64,000 bases of DNA from contig NZ_CP139447.1 of NCBI RefSeq assembly GCF_047121295.1, positions 2,294,001-2,358,000 on the forward strand. Reading direction: 5' to 3'. A model generated the notes under the pieces. That model was not told where the DNA came from and did no database searches. It saw only the letters and a program-made list of their open reading frames with translations. This DNA is from Longispora sp047121295. GTDB taxonomy: Bacteria; Actinomycetota; Actinomycetes; Mycobacteriales; Micromonosporaceae. A program made the position numbers and the translations under genes. Positions 43,355 to 52,283 of this stretch are shown here, in pieces (within the stretch, counting starts at the first letter, position 1; the number at the start of each line of letters is the position of its first letter).

Positions 43355-45042
43355 CCCTCGGACTGTTCCTCGCGTTCGTGGCCGGCACGCTCGGCATCAC
43401 CGTCTGGGCCAGCCGGTCCAACCGGACCGCCGCGGACTTCTACACCGGCGGCCGGTCGTTCTCGCCCCTCCAGAACGGGCTCGCGATCGGCGGCGACTAC
43501 ATGTCCGCCGCGTCGTTCCTGGGCATCGCGGGGATCATCGCGTTCACCGGCTACGACGGATTCCTGTACTCCATCGGGTTCCTCGTCGCCTGGCTGGTCG
43601 CGCTGCTGCTGGTCGCCGAGCCGCTGCGCAACTCCGGCCGGTTCACCATGGGCGACGTGCTCGCCGCGCGGATGCGCCAGCGCCCGGTCCGTACCGCCGC
43701 CGGGGCCTCCACCATCGTGGTCTCGATCTTCTACCTGGTGGCGCAGATGGTCGGCGCCGCCTCGGTCGTCTCGCTACTGCTCGGTGTCACCGGCGACGGC
43801 GCGAAGATCTCGGTGATCGTGGGCGTGGGCGTGCTGATGATCTTCTACGTGACGGTCGGCGGCATGAAGGGCACCACCTGGGTACAGATCGTCAAGGCCG
43901 GTCTGCTGATGGGCGGCGCCGCGCTGATGACCGTGCTGGTGCTCGCGAGGTTCCACTTCAACATCTCCGAGCTGCTCGGCGCGGCGGCGACGAAGTCCGG
44001 CAAGGGCGAGGCGTTCCTCCAGCCCGGGCTCAAGTACGGCGCCACCGACGCGTGGAGCAAGCTCGACCTGGTCAGCCTCGGATTCGCGCTGGTACTCGGC
44101 ACCGCCGGGCTGCCGCACATCCTCGTCCGGTTCTACACGGTGCCCACCGCGCGGGCAGCCCGCCGCTCGGTGATCTGGGCGATCGGCCTGATCGGTACGT
44201 TCTACCTGATGACCCTGGTCCTCGGCTTCGGCGCCGCGGCGCTGGTCGGCGGAGCGGCGATCAAGAAGGTCGACCCGAGCGGCAACACCGCGGCGACCCG
44301 GCTGGCCGAGGTCCTCGGCGGCGGCGCCGGCAGCACCGGCGGCTCGATCATGCTCGCGTTCATCGCGGCGGTCGCGTTCGCCACGATCCTCGCCGTGGTC
44401 GCCGGACTGACCCTCGCCAGCTCGTCATCGTTCGCCCACGACCTGTACGCGAACGTGTTCCGCCGCCGCGGGGCCGCCGCCGTCGACGGAGCGCAGCGCG
44501 AGGCCGACGACAAGGGCGAGGTGCGGGTCGCCCGCGGCGCGGCCGTCGTGATCGGCGGTGTGTCGATCGTGCTGTCGATCTTCGCCCGGGATCTGAACGT
44601 CGCGTTCCTGGTCGCCCTGGCCTTCGCGATCGCCGCGTCGGCGAACCTGCCGGCGATCGGCTTCTCGCTGTTCTGGAAGCGCTTCAACACCCGGGGCGCG
44701 ACCACCGGCATCTACGTCGGGCTGGCCGCCGCCGTCGGTGTCGTCGCGCTGTCCCCGGTCTGCTGGGGTGGCGCGTCGGCCACGAAGCCGGCCGTGAAGC
44801 TCACCGCCACCCAGGCCGCCACCTGCGACGTGCCGGTCACCTCCAAAGGGGTCGGCAACCCGACGGCCCTGTTCAGCTGCACGACTGTCGCACCCGTCCC
44901 GCTGGAGAACCCGGGCCTGGTGTCGATCCCGGTCGGCTTCCTCGCCGCGGTCGTCGGCACCCTGCTGACCCGCCGCCGCACGGGCGAGGACAGCTACGAG
45001 GCCTTCGAGGTGCGCTCCCTGACCGGCGTGGGTGCCCGGTGA
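43351..45042 (+). CDS. actP: sodium:solute symporter, acetate permease type
   Basis: 563 residues, SSS family with ~13 helices: YTGGRSFSPLQNGLAIGGDYMSAASFLG, MGDVLAARMRQRPVRT, GTAGLPHILVRFYTVPTARA. These are signature segments of cation/acetate symporters. It lies between DUF485 and acetyl-CoA synthetase, so acetate or a similar short carboxylate is the likely substrate. An extra loop with AAKPAVKLTATQAATCDV-like residues near the last helices is extracellular. Confidence 0.9.
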   Translation: MTLGLFLAFVAGTLGITVWASRSNRTAADFYTGGRSFSPLQNGLAIGGDYMSAASFLGIAGIIAFTGYDGFLYSIGFLVAWLVALLLVAEPLRNSGRFTMGDVLAARMRQRPVRTAAGASTIVVSIFYLVAQMVGAASVVSLLLGVTGDGAKISVIVGVGVLMIFYVTVGGMKGTTWVQIVKAGLLMGGAALMTVLVLARFHFNISELLGAAATKSGKGEAFLQPGLKYGATDAWSKLDLVSLGFALVLGTAGLPHILVRFYTVPTARAARRSVIWAIGLIGTFYLMTLVLGFGAAALVGGAAIKKVDPSGNTAATRLAEVLGGGAGSTGGSIMLAFIAAVAFATILAVVAGLTLASSSSFAHDLYANVFRRRGAAAVDGAQREADDKGEVRVARGAAVVIGGVSIVLSIFARDLNVAFLVALAFAIAASANLPAIGFSLFWKRFNTRGATTGIYVGLAAAVGVVALSPVCWGGASATKPAVKLTATQAATCDVPVTSKGVGNPTALFSCTTVAPVPLENPGLVSIPVGFLAAVVGTLLTRRRTGEDSYEAFEVRSLTGVGAR

Positions 45043-45155
45043 CCCGCCGCCGCTCCACCATCGACATCGCCGACGAGGCCGCCCGCCAGATCGTCGCCGG
45101 CTGGCTCGGCTCGCGCCGACGCTGGTACACCCGGCTCCTCACCCGACGGAAGTAG
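45039..45155 (+). CDS. 38-residue basic peptide between actP and acs
   Basis: GTG 45039 overlaps the actP stop (GTGA). Sequence VTRRRSTIDIADEAARQIVA then GWLGSRRRWYTRLLTRRK: 11 Arg/Lys, an amphipathic helix, no membrane segment. Continuous translation from actP and only 5 nt to the acs start suggest it is real, perhaps a small modulator. Family unknown. Confidence 0.5.
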   Translation: MTRRRSTIDIADEAARQIVAGWLGSRRRWYTRLLTRRK

Positions 45156-45160
45156 ACATC

Positions 45161-47050
45161 ATGGACAACAGCTATCCGCCGCCGGCCGAGTTCGCCGCGC
45201 GGGCCAACCTGACCAGCGACGCCCAGCCCGCCGACCGCCTCGCGTTCTGGGCCACCCAGGCCGCCCGGCTCGACTGGGAACGCCCCTGGGACGAGGTACT
45301 GCGCTGGGAGCCGCCGAACGCCGAGTGGTTCACCGGCGGCACCCTCAACGCCGCCGTCAACTGCGTCGACCGGCACGTCGCCGCAGGCCTCGGCGACCGG
45401 GTCGCCATCCACTGGGAGGGCGAGCCCGGCGACACCCGCACCATCACCTACGCCGATCTGCACGACGAGGTCCGCCGGGCCGCCAACGTGCTCACCGAGC
45501 TGGGCGTGCACGCGGGGGAACGGGTCGCGATCTACCTGCCGATGATCCCGGAGGCCGTGGTCGCGATGCTCGCCTGCGCCCGGATCGGCGCCCCGCACAC
45601 CGTCGTGTTCGGCGGCTTCTCCGCCGAGTCCCTGGCAGCCCGGATCACCGACTGCGACGCCCGCCTGGTGATCACCGCGGACGGCGGATTCCGGCGCGGC
45701 GCGGCGAGCGCCCTGAAACCGCAGGTGGACGCGGCCGTCGCCCGCTGCCCCGGCGTGCTCAACGTGCTCGTCGTCCAGCGCACCGGGCAGGAGGTCGAGT
45801 GGACCGAGCGCGACCTGTGGTGGCACGAGACGGTCGGCACGGCGTCGACGGCGCACTACGCCCGGGCGTTCGACGCGGAGCACCCGCTCTTCGTGCTCTA
45901 CACCTCCGGGACCACGGCCAAGCCGAAGGGCATCCTGCACACCACAGGCGGCTACCTCACCCAGGCCGCCTACACCCACCACGCCGTCTTCGACCTCAAA
46001 CCCGAGACCGACGTGTACTGGTGCACCGCCGACGTCGGCTGGGTCACCGGCCACTCCTACCTGGTGTACGGCCCGCTCGCCAACGGCGCCACCCAGGTGA
46101 TGTACGAGGGCACCCCCGACTCCCCGCACCGCGGCCGGTTCTGGGAGCTCGTCGCGAAGTACGGGGTGACGATCCTCTACACCGCGCCGACGGCGATCCG
46201 GACGTTCATGAAGTGGGGCGAGGAGCTGCCGGCCGGCTACGACCTGTCGTCGCTCCGTCTACTGGGGAGCGTCGGCGAGCCGATCAACCCGGAGGCCTGG
46301 CGCTGGTACCACGAACACATCGGCGGCGGCCGGTGCCCGATCGTGGACACCTGGTGGCAGACCGAGACCGGCGCCATTATGATCTCGCCGCTGCCCGGCG
46401 CCACCGCCACCAAGCCCGGCGCGGCCCAGCGCCCCCTGCCCGGGGTGTCCGCCGACGTGTTCGACGAGGCTGGCCAGCCCACGGAGGTGGGCCACCTGGT
46501 CCTCACCGAGCCGTGGCCGTCGATGCTGCGCGGCATCTGGGGCGACCCGGAACGCTACCGCGACACCTACTGGGCGACCTACCCCGAGAACTACTTCGCG
46601 GGCGACGGGGCCCGGCGCGACGCCGACGGCGACATCTGGCTGCTCGGCCGGGTCGACGACGTCATGAACGTCTCCGGCCACCGGATCTCCACCACCGAGG
46701 TCGAGTCCGCCCTGGTCAACCACCCGGCGGTCGCGGAGGCCGCCGTGGTCGGCGCCTCGGACGCCACGACCGGGCAGGGCATCGTCGCGTTCGTGATCCT
46801 CCGGGAGAGCGCGGAGCTGGGCGAGGAACTCGTCGGCCGGCTGCGCGGGCACGTCGCCGAGCAGATCGGCGCGATCGCCAAGCCGCGGCAGATCCTCCTC
46901 GTCCCGGAGCTGCCGAAGACCCGGTCCGGGAAGATCATGCGCCGGCTGCTGCGGGACGTTGCTGAGCGGCGGCCCTTCGGGGACGTGACGACCCTCGCGG
47001 ACTCGTCGGTCATGGACCTGATCGTCGAGGGGCTCGCCCCCGCCGCGTGA
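45161..47050 (+). CDS. acs: acetyl-CoA synthetase (AMP-forming)
   Basis: 629 residues. Acyl-adenylate motifs: P-loop YTSGTTAKPKGILHTTGG, ADVGWVTGHSYLVYGPLANG, TWWQTETGAIMISPLPG, DVMNVSGHRISTTEVES and the C-terminal catalytic lysine in PKTRSGKIMRRLLRD, which is the site of regulatory acetylation in Acs. Converts acetate, ATP and CoA to acetyl-CoA. ATG start at 45161. Last gene of the acetate operon, presumably under the SARP-type promoter at 42956. Confidence 0.94.
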   Translation: MDNSYPPPAEFAARANLTSDAQPADRLAFWATQAARLDWERPWDEVLRWEPPNAEWFTGGTLNAAVNCVDRHVAAGLGDRVAIHWEGEPGDTRTITYADLHDEVRRAANVLTELGVHAGERVAIYLPMIPEAVVAMLACARIGAPHTVVFGGFSAESLAARITDCDARLVITADGGFRRGAASALKPQVDAAVARCPGVLNVLVVQRTGQEVEWTERDLWWHETVGTASTAHYARAFDAEHPLFVLYTSGTTAKPKGILHTTGGYLTQAAYTHHAVFDLKPETDVYWCTADVGWVTGHSYLVYGPLANGATQVMYEGTPDSPHRGRFWELVAKYGVTILYTAPTAIRTFMKWGEELPAGYDLSSLRLLGSVGEPINPEAWRWYHEHIGGGRCPIVDTWWQTETGAIMISPLPGATATKPGAAQRPLPGVSADVFDEAGQPTEVGHLVLTEPWPSMLRGIWGDPERYRDTYWATYPENYFAGDGARRDADGDIWLLGRVDDVMNVSGHRISTTEVESALVNHPAVAEAAVVGASDATTGQGIVAFVILRESAELGEELVGRLRGHVAEQIGAIAKPRQILLVPELPKTRSGKIMRRLLRDVAERRPFGDVTTLADSSVMDLIVEGLAPAA

Positions 47051-47261
47051 GAAGCGGGACTCCGGCCCACCGAAGGCACGCCAGGACGGCGCGGCGGGCC
47101 GGAGCACCCCTCGCGGCGGGCTTCCCGCCGCTATCAGCGGCAGCATTCCGGTGGATTCGGCACGGTCGCACGACGAACCCTCCGCACCATCGGGCCGGGT
47201 CGCCGAAAATTTGTCGGTGGGCCACGCAACCTCCGCCGAGGGCTCGCGGGTGTGAGAGGGC

Positions 47262-47671
47262 ATGAGACGAAGATCGTCCCCGGCCGACTGGGAACTCGAC
47301 TACGTGGCGTATGTCCAGAACCGGGCGCCCGCGCTCCGTAAACTGGCGTACCTGCTGTGCGGCGACCGGCACCGGGCCGAGGACCACACCCAGAACGCGC
47401 TGCTGCGGCTCTACGCCGCCTGGCGGCGGGTCGAGCCCGCGACGGCATCGACCCCTACGCCCGCCGGATCCTCATCAACGTCGTGCACAGCGCCGGCCGG
47501 CGCCGCTGGCTGCACGAGCGGCCCACCCCTGACCTGCCCGAGCAGTCGGCCTCCGCCGACCAGACCGAGGACCGGCTCGCCCTGATGGCCGCCCTCCAGG
47601 GGCTCGGCAGACAGCAACGCGCCAGCGTCGTGCTGGACGCTTTGCCGTCGAGTTCCAGGTCGGCGGCATAG
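47262..47671 (+). pseudogene. SigE-type ECF sigma factor, frameshifted and truncated
   Basis: Starts MRRRSSPADWELDYVAYVQN with region 2 (LAYLLCGDRHRAEDHTQNAL, LRLYAAWRRVEPA). Near 47440 one base is missing; the next frame carries on DGIDPYARRILINVVHSAGR, RRWLHERPTPDLPEQSASAD and region 4 start ALQGLGRQQRASVVL. The final helix-turn-helix is missing, replaced by DALPSSSRSAA. Cannot be active as sequenced. Confidence 0.75.
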
Positions 47672-47762
47672 TGCCAGGTCGTTGTGAAGGTCGGCGGACG
47701 TAGCTAGTAGCTCACTGTCGTTCCCGGACTGGGTTCTTGCCAAAACGCCGGCGCGGACGGCC

Positions 47763-48104
47763 GTGGGCCGGGCGGCCGCGCTGACCGACCCGGCGGTCGT
47801 CCGCGCGTTGCGCAGCATCCACGGCGACCCCGCGCGGGCCTGGACCGTCGCGGAACTCGGCACCGGGGCCGGCCTGTCCCGGGCGGCGTTCGCGCGCCGG
47901 TTCGCGGGGCTCGCCGGCGAGCCGCCCCTCACGTACGTCATCCGATGGCGGATGACCACGGCCAGCCGGATGCTCCGCGAGTCGGACGCGCCATTGACCC
48001 TGGTCGCGCGGCGCTGTGGGTACACCTCCGAATATGCCTTCGCCAAGGCGTTCAAGCGGGAGTTCGGGCGGGTACGGCGCAGCCAGAAGTGCCGTCCGGA
48101 CTGA
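47763..48104 (+). pseudogene. C-terminal DNA-binding half of an AraC-family regulator
   Basis: About 113 residues: LTDPAVVRALRSIHGDPARA, WTVAELGTGAGLSRAAFARR, then MLRESDAPLTLVARRCGYTS EYAFAKAFKREFG. Two helix-turn-helices are intact but the N-terminal ligand domain is missing. GTG at 47763 has no ribosome site. Confidence 0.65.
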
Positions 48105-48172
48105 CCTACGATGCCGTGCCGGTAACGGCTATGGTGATCGCGTTTCGCGATGACACAGTGGACGGGGCGGGC

Positions 48173-49264
48173 GTGACGAACCAGAGTATTCCGGCTCAGC
48201 CGGATCATGTCGACGAGGATCTGGCCGCGCTGAGCGGGCCCGAGCGGGTTGCGCGGCTCGCCGAGCACCTCTCCGCCAAGGTTCGCAGTGATTCCCCGGC
48301 CTGGATCGGCGAGCTCGCCTCGCGTTCGGAGCGCCACGGGCTGTCCCTGGCCGAACTCCGCACGGCCGCCGGCGACCTCGCGTGGCTCGCCCGGGATGTC
48401 GGACAGCGCTACCCGGGTTCGGCCGACTGGGACGCGGCCGTCGGTGCTGGCCACCGGCATCGACTGGTGCTGGCGTATGTCACCGGGCAGCGGCTGCGCT
48501 TTGACTTCAAGTTCGAGGCGTTACAGGCGTACACGTACAGCTGGTTGACCGAGTTCGCGGACGATGCGCTGATCCTGGGGCTGGCCGCGTTCGCGGCGCT
48601 GGGCAACCGCACCGCCCGGGGGTTGGATCTCTACCGGCAGGCGCTCGACGCGCCCGACGCCGACTCGAAGAGCCGGCACCTGTGCCTGCACGCGATCTGG
48701 TTCGCCGACCATGTGCCGGACCAGGCGCAACTGCTGCTGGACCTGTCCAACGCGATGCTCGCCAAGGGGCCGGGCGACGCGAACATCTTCTACCGCCGGG
48801 CCTACGCGTTGCGCAAGCTGGGCCGCTACGACCAGGCGATCGAGGAGGTCGACCGGGCCATCGGCATGCTCGGCACCGGCATGAACGCCGTCCACCAGGA
48901 CTACGTGCGCGAACGCGAACTGATCACCGTCACGATGCAGCTGCGCCAGCACGCCGACACCCTCACCCGCGATCTCGCCGAGCAGGTCACCGCGCAGGCC
49001 GACCGCCGGATCGCCGAGGCGTCCGCCGCGCTCGCCGAGAAGGTCGAGTCCGCACAGCGGGTCGTCGCGGAGAGCACCCTCAAGGTCGTGGAGATCCTCG
49101 GCCTGTTCGTGACCCTCGCCGGCTTCCTGATCGGGTCGGGGACCATCATGTTCACGGCGTCGACGTTCGGCCATCGGATCACGTCGATGCTGATCATCCT
49201 CGGCGGCTCGCTGGCCTTCTTCGTCCTGCTGCGGGTCGTGACGGGGTACCGCCGACGCCGTTAG
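48173..49264 (+). CDS. TPR and coiled-coil protein with two C-terminal membrane helices
   Basis: About 363 residues from GTG 48173 (ATG 48131 is alternative). Helical repeats across 60-240 including a TPR (NIFYRRAYALRKLGRYDQAI EEVDRAIG), then a long coiled coil ~255-320 (TRDLAEQVTAQADRRIAEAS, AALAEKVESAQRVVAESTLK), two hydrophobic helices (VVEILGLFVTLAGFLIGSGT, MLIILGGSLAFFVLL) and a basic tail. No catalytic motif. Tail-anchored sensors of this form occur in defence and stress modules; no partner is seen here. Confidence 0.7.
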   Translation: MTNQSIPAQPDHVDEDLAALSGPERVARLAEHLSAKVRSDSPAWIGELASRSERHGLSLAELRTAAGDLAWLARDVGQRYPGSADWDAAVGAGHRHRLVLAYVTGQRLRFDFKFEALQAYTYSWLTEFADDALILGLAAFAALGNRTARGLDLYRQALDAPDADSKSRHLCLHAIWFADHVPDQAQLLLDLSNAMLAKGPGDANIFYRRAYALRKLGRYDQAIEEVDRAIGMLGTGMNAVHQDYVRERELITVTMQLRQHADTLTRDLAEQVTAQADRRIAEASAALAEKVESAQRVVAESTLKVVEILGLFVTLAGFLIGSGTIMFTASTFGHRITSMLIILGGSLAFFVLLRVVTGYRRRR

Positions 49265-49945
49265 GCGGCCGGTCCGGGCAGGAAGCCGATCTCGGTGAAG
49301 AACCGCAGGTAGCGGTCGATCACCTCGTCGTCGAGGACCGGGCAGCCGACCCCGGTGCCCGCCAGCGCCCGCCGGGCGTTCGCGTCGTCGAACCGGTTTC
49401 CGAGGCTCGCCTCCTTCTCCTCCACGTCGTGGGTCCGCATCGCCACCGGCGGCAGTGAGCTGCCCTCCTCCGCGTGCGGGACTGCCGCGACGAGTGCTTC
49501 CTCCCAGCGTCCGGGGGCGGTCCGCTGGAGGGTGTGGGCGAGCAGTTCGACTCGGCGCAGCACGGCCTCGGAGCGGGTCCGGACCGGGTTGACCAGGTTG
49601 TACGGTGTCCCGTCCGGCTCCCGTTCCCGGCTCAGTCGGACGATCGCGGCGGTGACGTAGTCGACGGGGACGAGGTCGGCCCCGTACAGCTGGCCGTCCG
49701 TCCAGATCGGAGCGATGCCGAGTTCGACGCAGGCCCGAACGTAGTGCCAGAAGGCGTCGGCGTCGCCGGCCGCGCCGGTGCCGCTGTGCCCGGTGACCCG
49801 GCCGGGTCGGTGGATCGCCACGGGCAGGCCACGGGCGGCGGCCGCCTTGATCAGCTGTTCGGCGACCCACTTGCTCTGCATGTACCCGTTGCCCGGCACG
49901 TCCGCCGCCGCGACCTGGCGGTCCTCGCTGATCAGTTCGGTGGTG
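49261..49945 (-). pseudogene. C-terminal part of a thioester reductase (NRPS/PKS terminal domain)
   Basis: Extended SDR fold missing its N-terminal Rossmann half. Visible: catalytic Tyr-Lys in YMQSKWVAEQLIKAAAARGL, PVAIHRPGRVTGHSGTG, DLVPVDYVTAAIVRLS, PYNLVNP. Such domains reduce a carrier-protein thioester to an aldehyde. The frame starts at about 49945, where unrelated plus-strand sequence abuts. Stop overlaps the end of the TPR gene (convergent). Confidence 0.7.
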
Positions 49946-49954
49946 CTGTTCGAG

Positions 49955-50182
49955 TACGGCCGGCCCGGCGCCCGGCACAGCCGCTACGTTGGCTCGGTCC
50001 GCTGGGGCTGGAGCCGCACCGCGGGGAAGTCCGACGTGCAGCTGGTACCGCTGGCCGAGGCCAGCAACGCCGGCGTCAGCCCCGAGTTCACCGCGGCCGT
50101 CACCCTGTGGAACGGGTTCAACGCCGCCGACCCGCGCAACGCGCCGGCCCGGCTGCCCGTGATGGTGATCCCGACCCAGTGA
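49955..50182 (+). pseudogene. 3' fragment of an unidentified gene
   Basis: Open segment without a start: EYGRPGARHSRYVGSVRWGW, SRTAGKSDVQLVPLAEASNA, GVSPEFTAAVTLWNGFNAAD ending PVMVIPTQ. Composition is that of a secreted or surface protein end; family not recognised. It abuts the thioester-reductase fragment head to head. Confidence 0.45.
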
Positions 50183-50311
50183 GGCCCGACGCGTGACCCC
50201 GCGCCACGGTGCCGCGTGAGCCGATCGGGTCACGTGGCACCGCCGGTCACCGGCACGCTGCGGGCCGACCCGGTGGCGTGTCGGACGGAGGTCGGTGCCC
50301 CGGGCGAACGG

Positions 50312-51496
50312 TCAGCCCGCGCTTCGCCAGGACCACAGGTCGCCGTCGTCGCCGCGGTACTCGCGGGTCTGCTGGCCTGAGGCGGTCGTCACCGTTACCG
50401 TCACGTGGTCGCCGTCGCCGTGCTGGGAGCCGATGCCGGTCACGCCGTCGTCGCCCTCCTCCAGCACGCTTGCCGTCGTCAGCCCCACTCCGCCTGATTC
50501 GTCGCGGTACGCCGCGACGAGCACGGCGCGCCTGGTGTGGCCGCCCGGCCCGTGAACGGTGACCGTGAGAAAGGCCAGTCCGCGCTGGCGGACCTTGCCG
50601 TAGGTGACCTGGTCGATGGTGAAGGTGGCCTGCTGTTGGGCGTCGGCCTGCGGGATGTCGGTGAGAGCGGTGCCCTTGCCGTCGACGAAGGTGACCATGC
50701 CCCCGTAGTCGCAGCGCGCGCCGCACTCGCCCCGGCCGGCGACGTAGAACTCCGTGTTGCGCAGGTCGATGTCCCGGATGGCGCGCTCGTCCGCCGGGGA
50801 GGTCGTCGGGCCGTCGACCTGGCGGAACGCCGTGCCGTCGTACCGGTAGGACCGCTGCTGCTGGAACGCGGGGGCGCCGTTGGAGCGGTGCGGGCCGTAG
50901 ACCTGGACCTGGACGGTGTGGTCCACGACGCGCAGGCTGTCGCGGTCGTAGTCGTAGAGCTCCCCACTCCCCGTCGTGATCACCGGGCCCAGCACCTGCA
51001 CGGTGCCGTCCGCGCGGGTCTTGACGCCCAGCAGGAGCTCCGGATGGAAGGAGACCTCGTTGTCGCAGCTCAGCGACACGAGGTAGCCCTCGCCCGGGGT
51101 GGCGTCCAGCGCGGCGGGGGCGAGCGGATTCAGGTGGTAGGTGTTCTGCGTGCCGTCGATCAGGCCGGCGGTGGCCGCACCACCGGCGAACGCGTGCGGA
51201 CCCGCCGGACAGGCCGTGGACATCCGCCGTCCGCCGGGCCACACCGGGATGTCGATGGTGGCGTTACGCAGGGCGACCACGCGCGGATCGGCGGGCGTCG
51301 CGCTCGGCGAGGGTGCCGCGGTCGCCGGGGCCCGGGACGGTCGGGCCACCGGACCCGGTGTCGGCCCGGCGGCGACGGGTGCCGGCCGGGGTCCCGGCTG
51401 CAGGTGGACGCCGAACGCCGCGGCCGCCGCCACCACCGCGCACAACGCCATGACTATCCGCTGCGGATGGGCCCGCCGCCACACGTACTCCAGCAC
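50312..51496 (-). CDS. membrane-anchored extracellular protein, unknown function
   Basis: 394 residues: basic N-terminus, one transmembrane anchor ~13-30 (RIVMALCAVVAAAAAFGVHL), Pro/Ala linker to ~70, then an all-beta extracellular domain with four or more cysteines (TACPAGP, LSCDNEVS, ECGARCDYGG). Such proteins are frequent next to sigma-factor genes in Micromonosporaceae. No enzyme motif. Confidence 0.7.
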   Translation of the reverse strand: MLEYVWRRAHPQRIVMALCAVVAAAAAFGVHLQPGPRPAPVAAGPTPGPVARPSRAPATAAPSPSATPADPRVVALRNATIDIPVWPGGRRMSTACPAGPHAFAGGAATAGLIDGTQNTYHLNPLAPAALDATPGEGYLVSLSCDNEVSFHPELLLGVKTRADGTVQVLGPVITTGSGELYDYDRDSLRVVDHTVQVQVYGPHRSNGAPAFQQQRSYRYDGTAFRQVDGPTTSPADERAIRDIDLRNTEFYVAGRGECGARCDYGGMVTFVDGKGTALTDIPQADAQQQATFTIDQVTYGKVRQRGLAFLTVTVHGPGGHTRRAVLVAAYRDESGGVGLTTASVLEEGDDGVTGIGSQHGDGDHVTVTVTTASGQQTREYRGDDGDLWSWRSAG

Positions 51497-51689
51497 TGTC
51501 TCCCCCTCGACGACCGGTCACCATGGCCGGCGGCCGGCGAATCCAGCCCGCACACTAGACGCCGCGGACCCCCGAATGGTTGCCGGCCGGCACGCCGCCG
51601 GCGCACGCCCGGGCCGCCGCGCGTCAGCGTGGGTGGCGGATATCGGATCCGGCCGATGCCCGGGGCGCCGGCCGTGGCTACGGTGTGCC

Positions 51690-52074
51690 GATGAGGTTTC
51701 GTCACCGGTGGCCGGGACCGAGCTGGCCGGGTTGGTGCGGCGTCGGATCGGCGACGCCGAACGTGGCGAGGTCGTGGAGCTGCTGCGGCGGTGCGAGGCG
51801 TCCGAAGGGTGGCACCTGCCGCTCGACGCGTACCAGTTGTCCATGGATCTGACCGAGTGCGTGGGCGGCTTCCTCGGCGGCCGGTTGATCGCCGCGGCGT
51901 CCGCCGGCGTGGGTCTGACCCCAATCTGGGCGGCGTGGTGAACCCGCGCGCGCGTCGGAGGGGCATCGGCGCCGCGATGCTCGACTGGGCCCTCGCGGGC
52001 GCACGCGGCCGGCCGGTCACGGTCGGGCTGCGCGTGCGCAACAGGAGTACCCGGCGTCGGGACGGGGTACCCCC
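51690..52074 (+). pseudogene. GNAT acetyltransferase, frameshifted
   Basis: First frame: LAGLVRRRIGDAERGEVVEL LRRCEASEGWHLPLDAYQL, ending at 51941. The acetyl-CoA-binding part follows in another frame: NLGGVVNPRARRRGIGAAML DWALAGARGRPVTVGLRVRN, which has the RxxGxG/A motif. The frameshift is near 51900-51930. The C-terminus is also incomplete. Downstream, ATG 52102 opens a short frame (MTSTIRLNTAETGIALRA) that again loses frame. Confidence 0.6.
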
Positions 52075-52283
52075 TAGCCACCGCCCATCGAAAGGGCCAG
52101 AGATGACCTCCACGATCCGGCTCAACACCGCCGAAACCGGCATCGCCCTGCGCGCTACTCGCCGCCGACCTGCCGGACGCCTCGAGGTACTACCGGTCGC
52201 GCGGACCTGCGTGACCTGCTGAACGTCGGGTCAACGGGGCTTGGGTGAGTCGGCCGCGCGGGCCTTGCGGTGCTGGTCACTGG

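Noticed and set aside
43287..45038. Long open frame overlapping actP in another phase
   Set aside because: Arg/Gly-rich off-frame translation; only its last 39 codons, which are coupled behind actP, are kept as a possible small gene.
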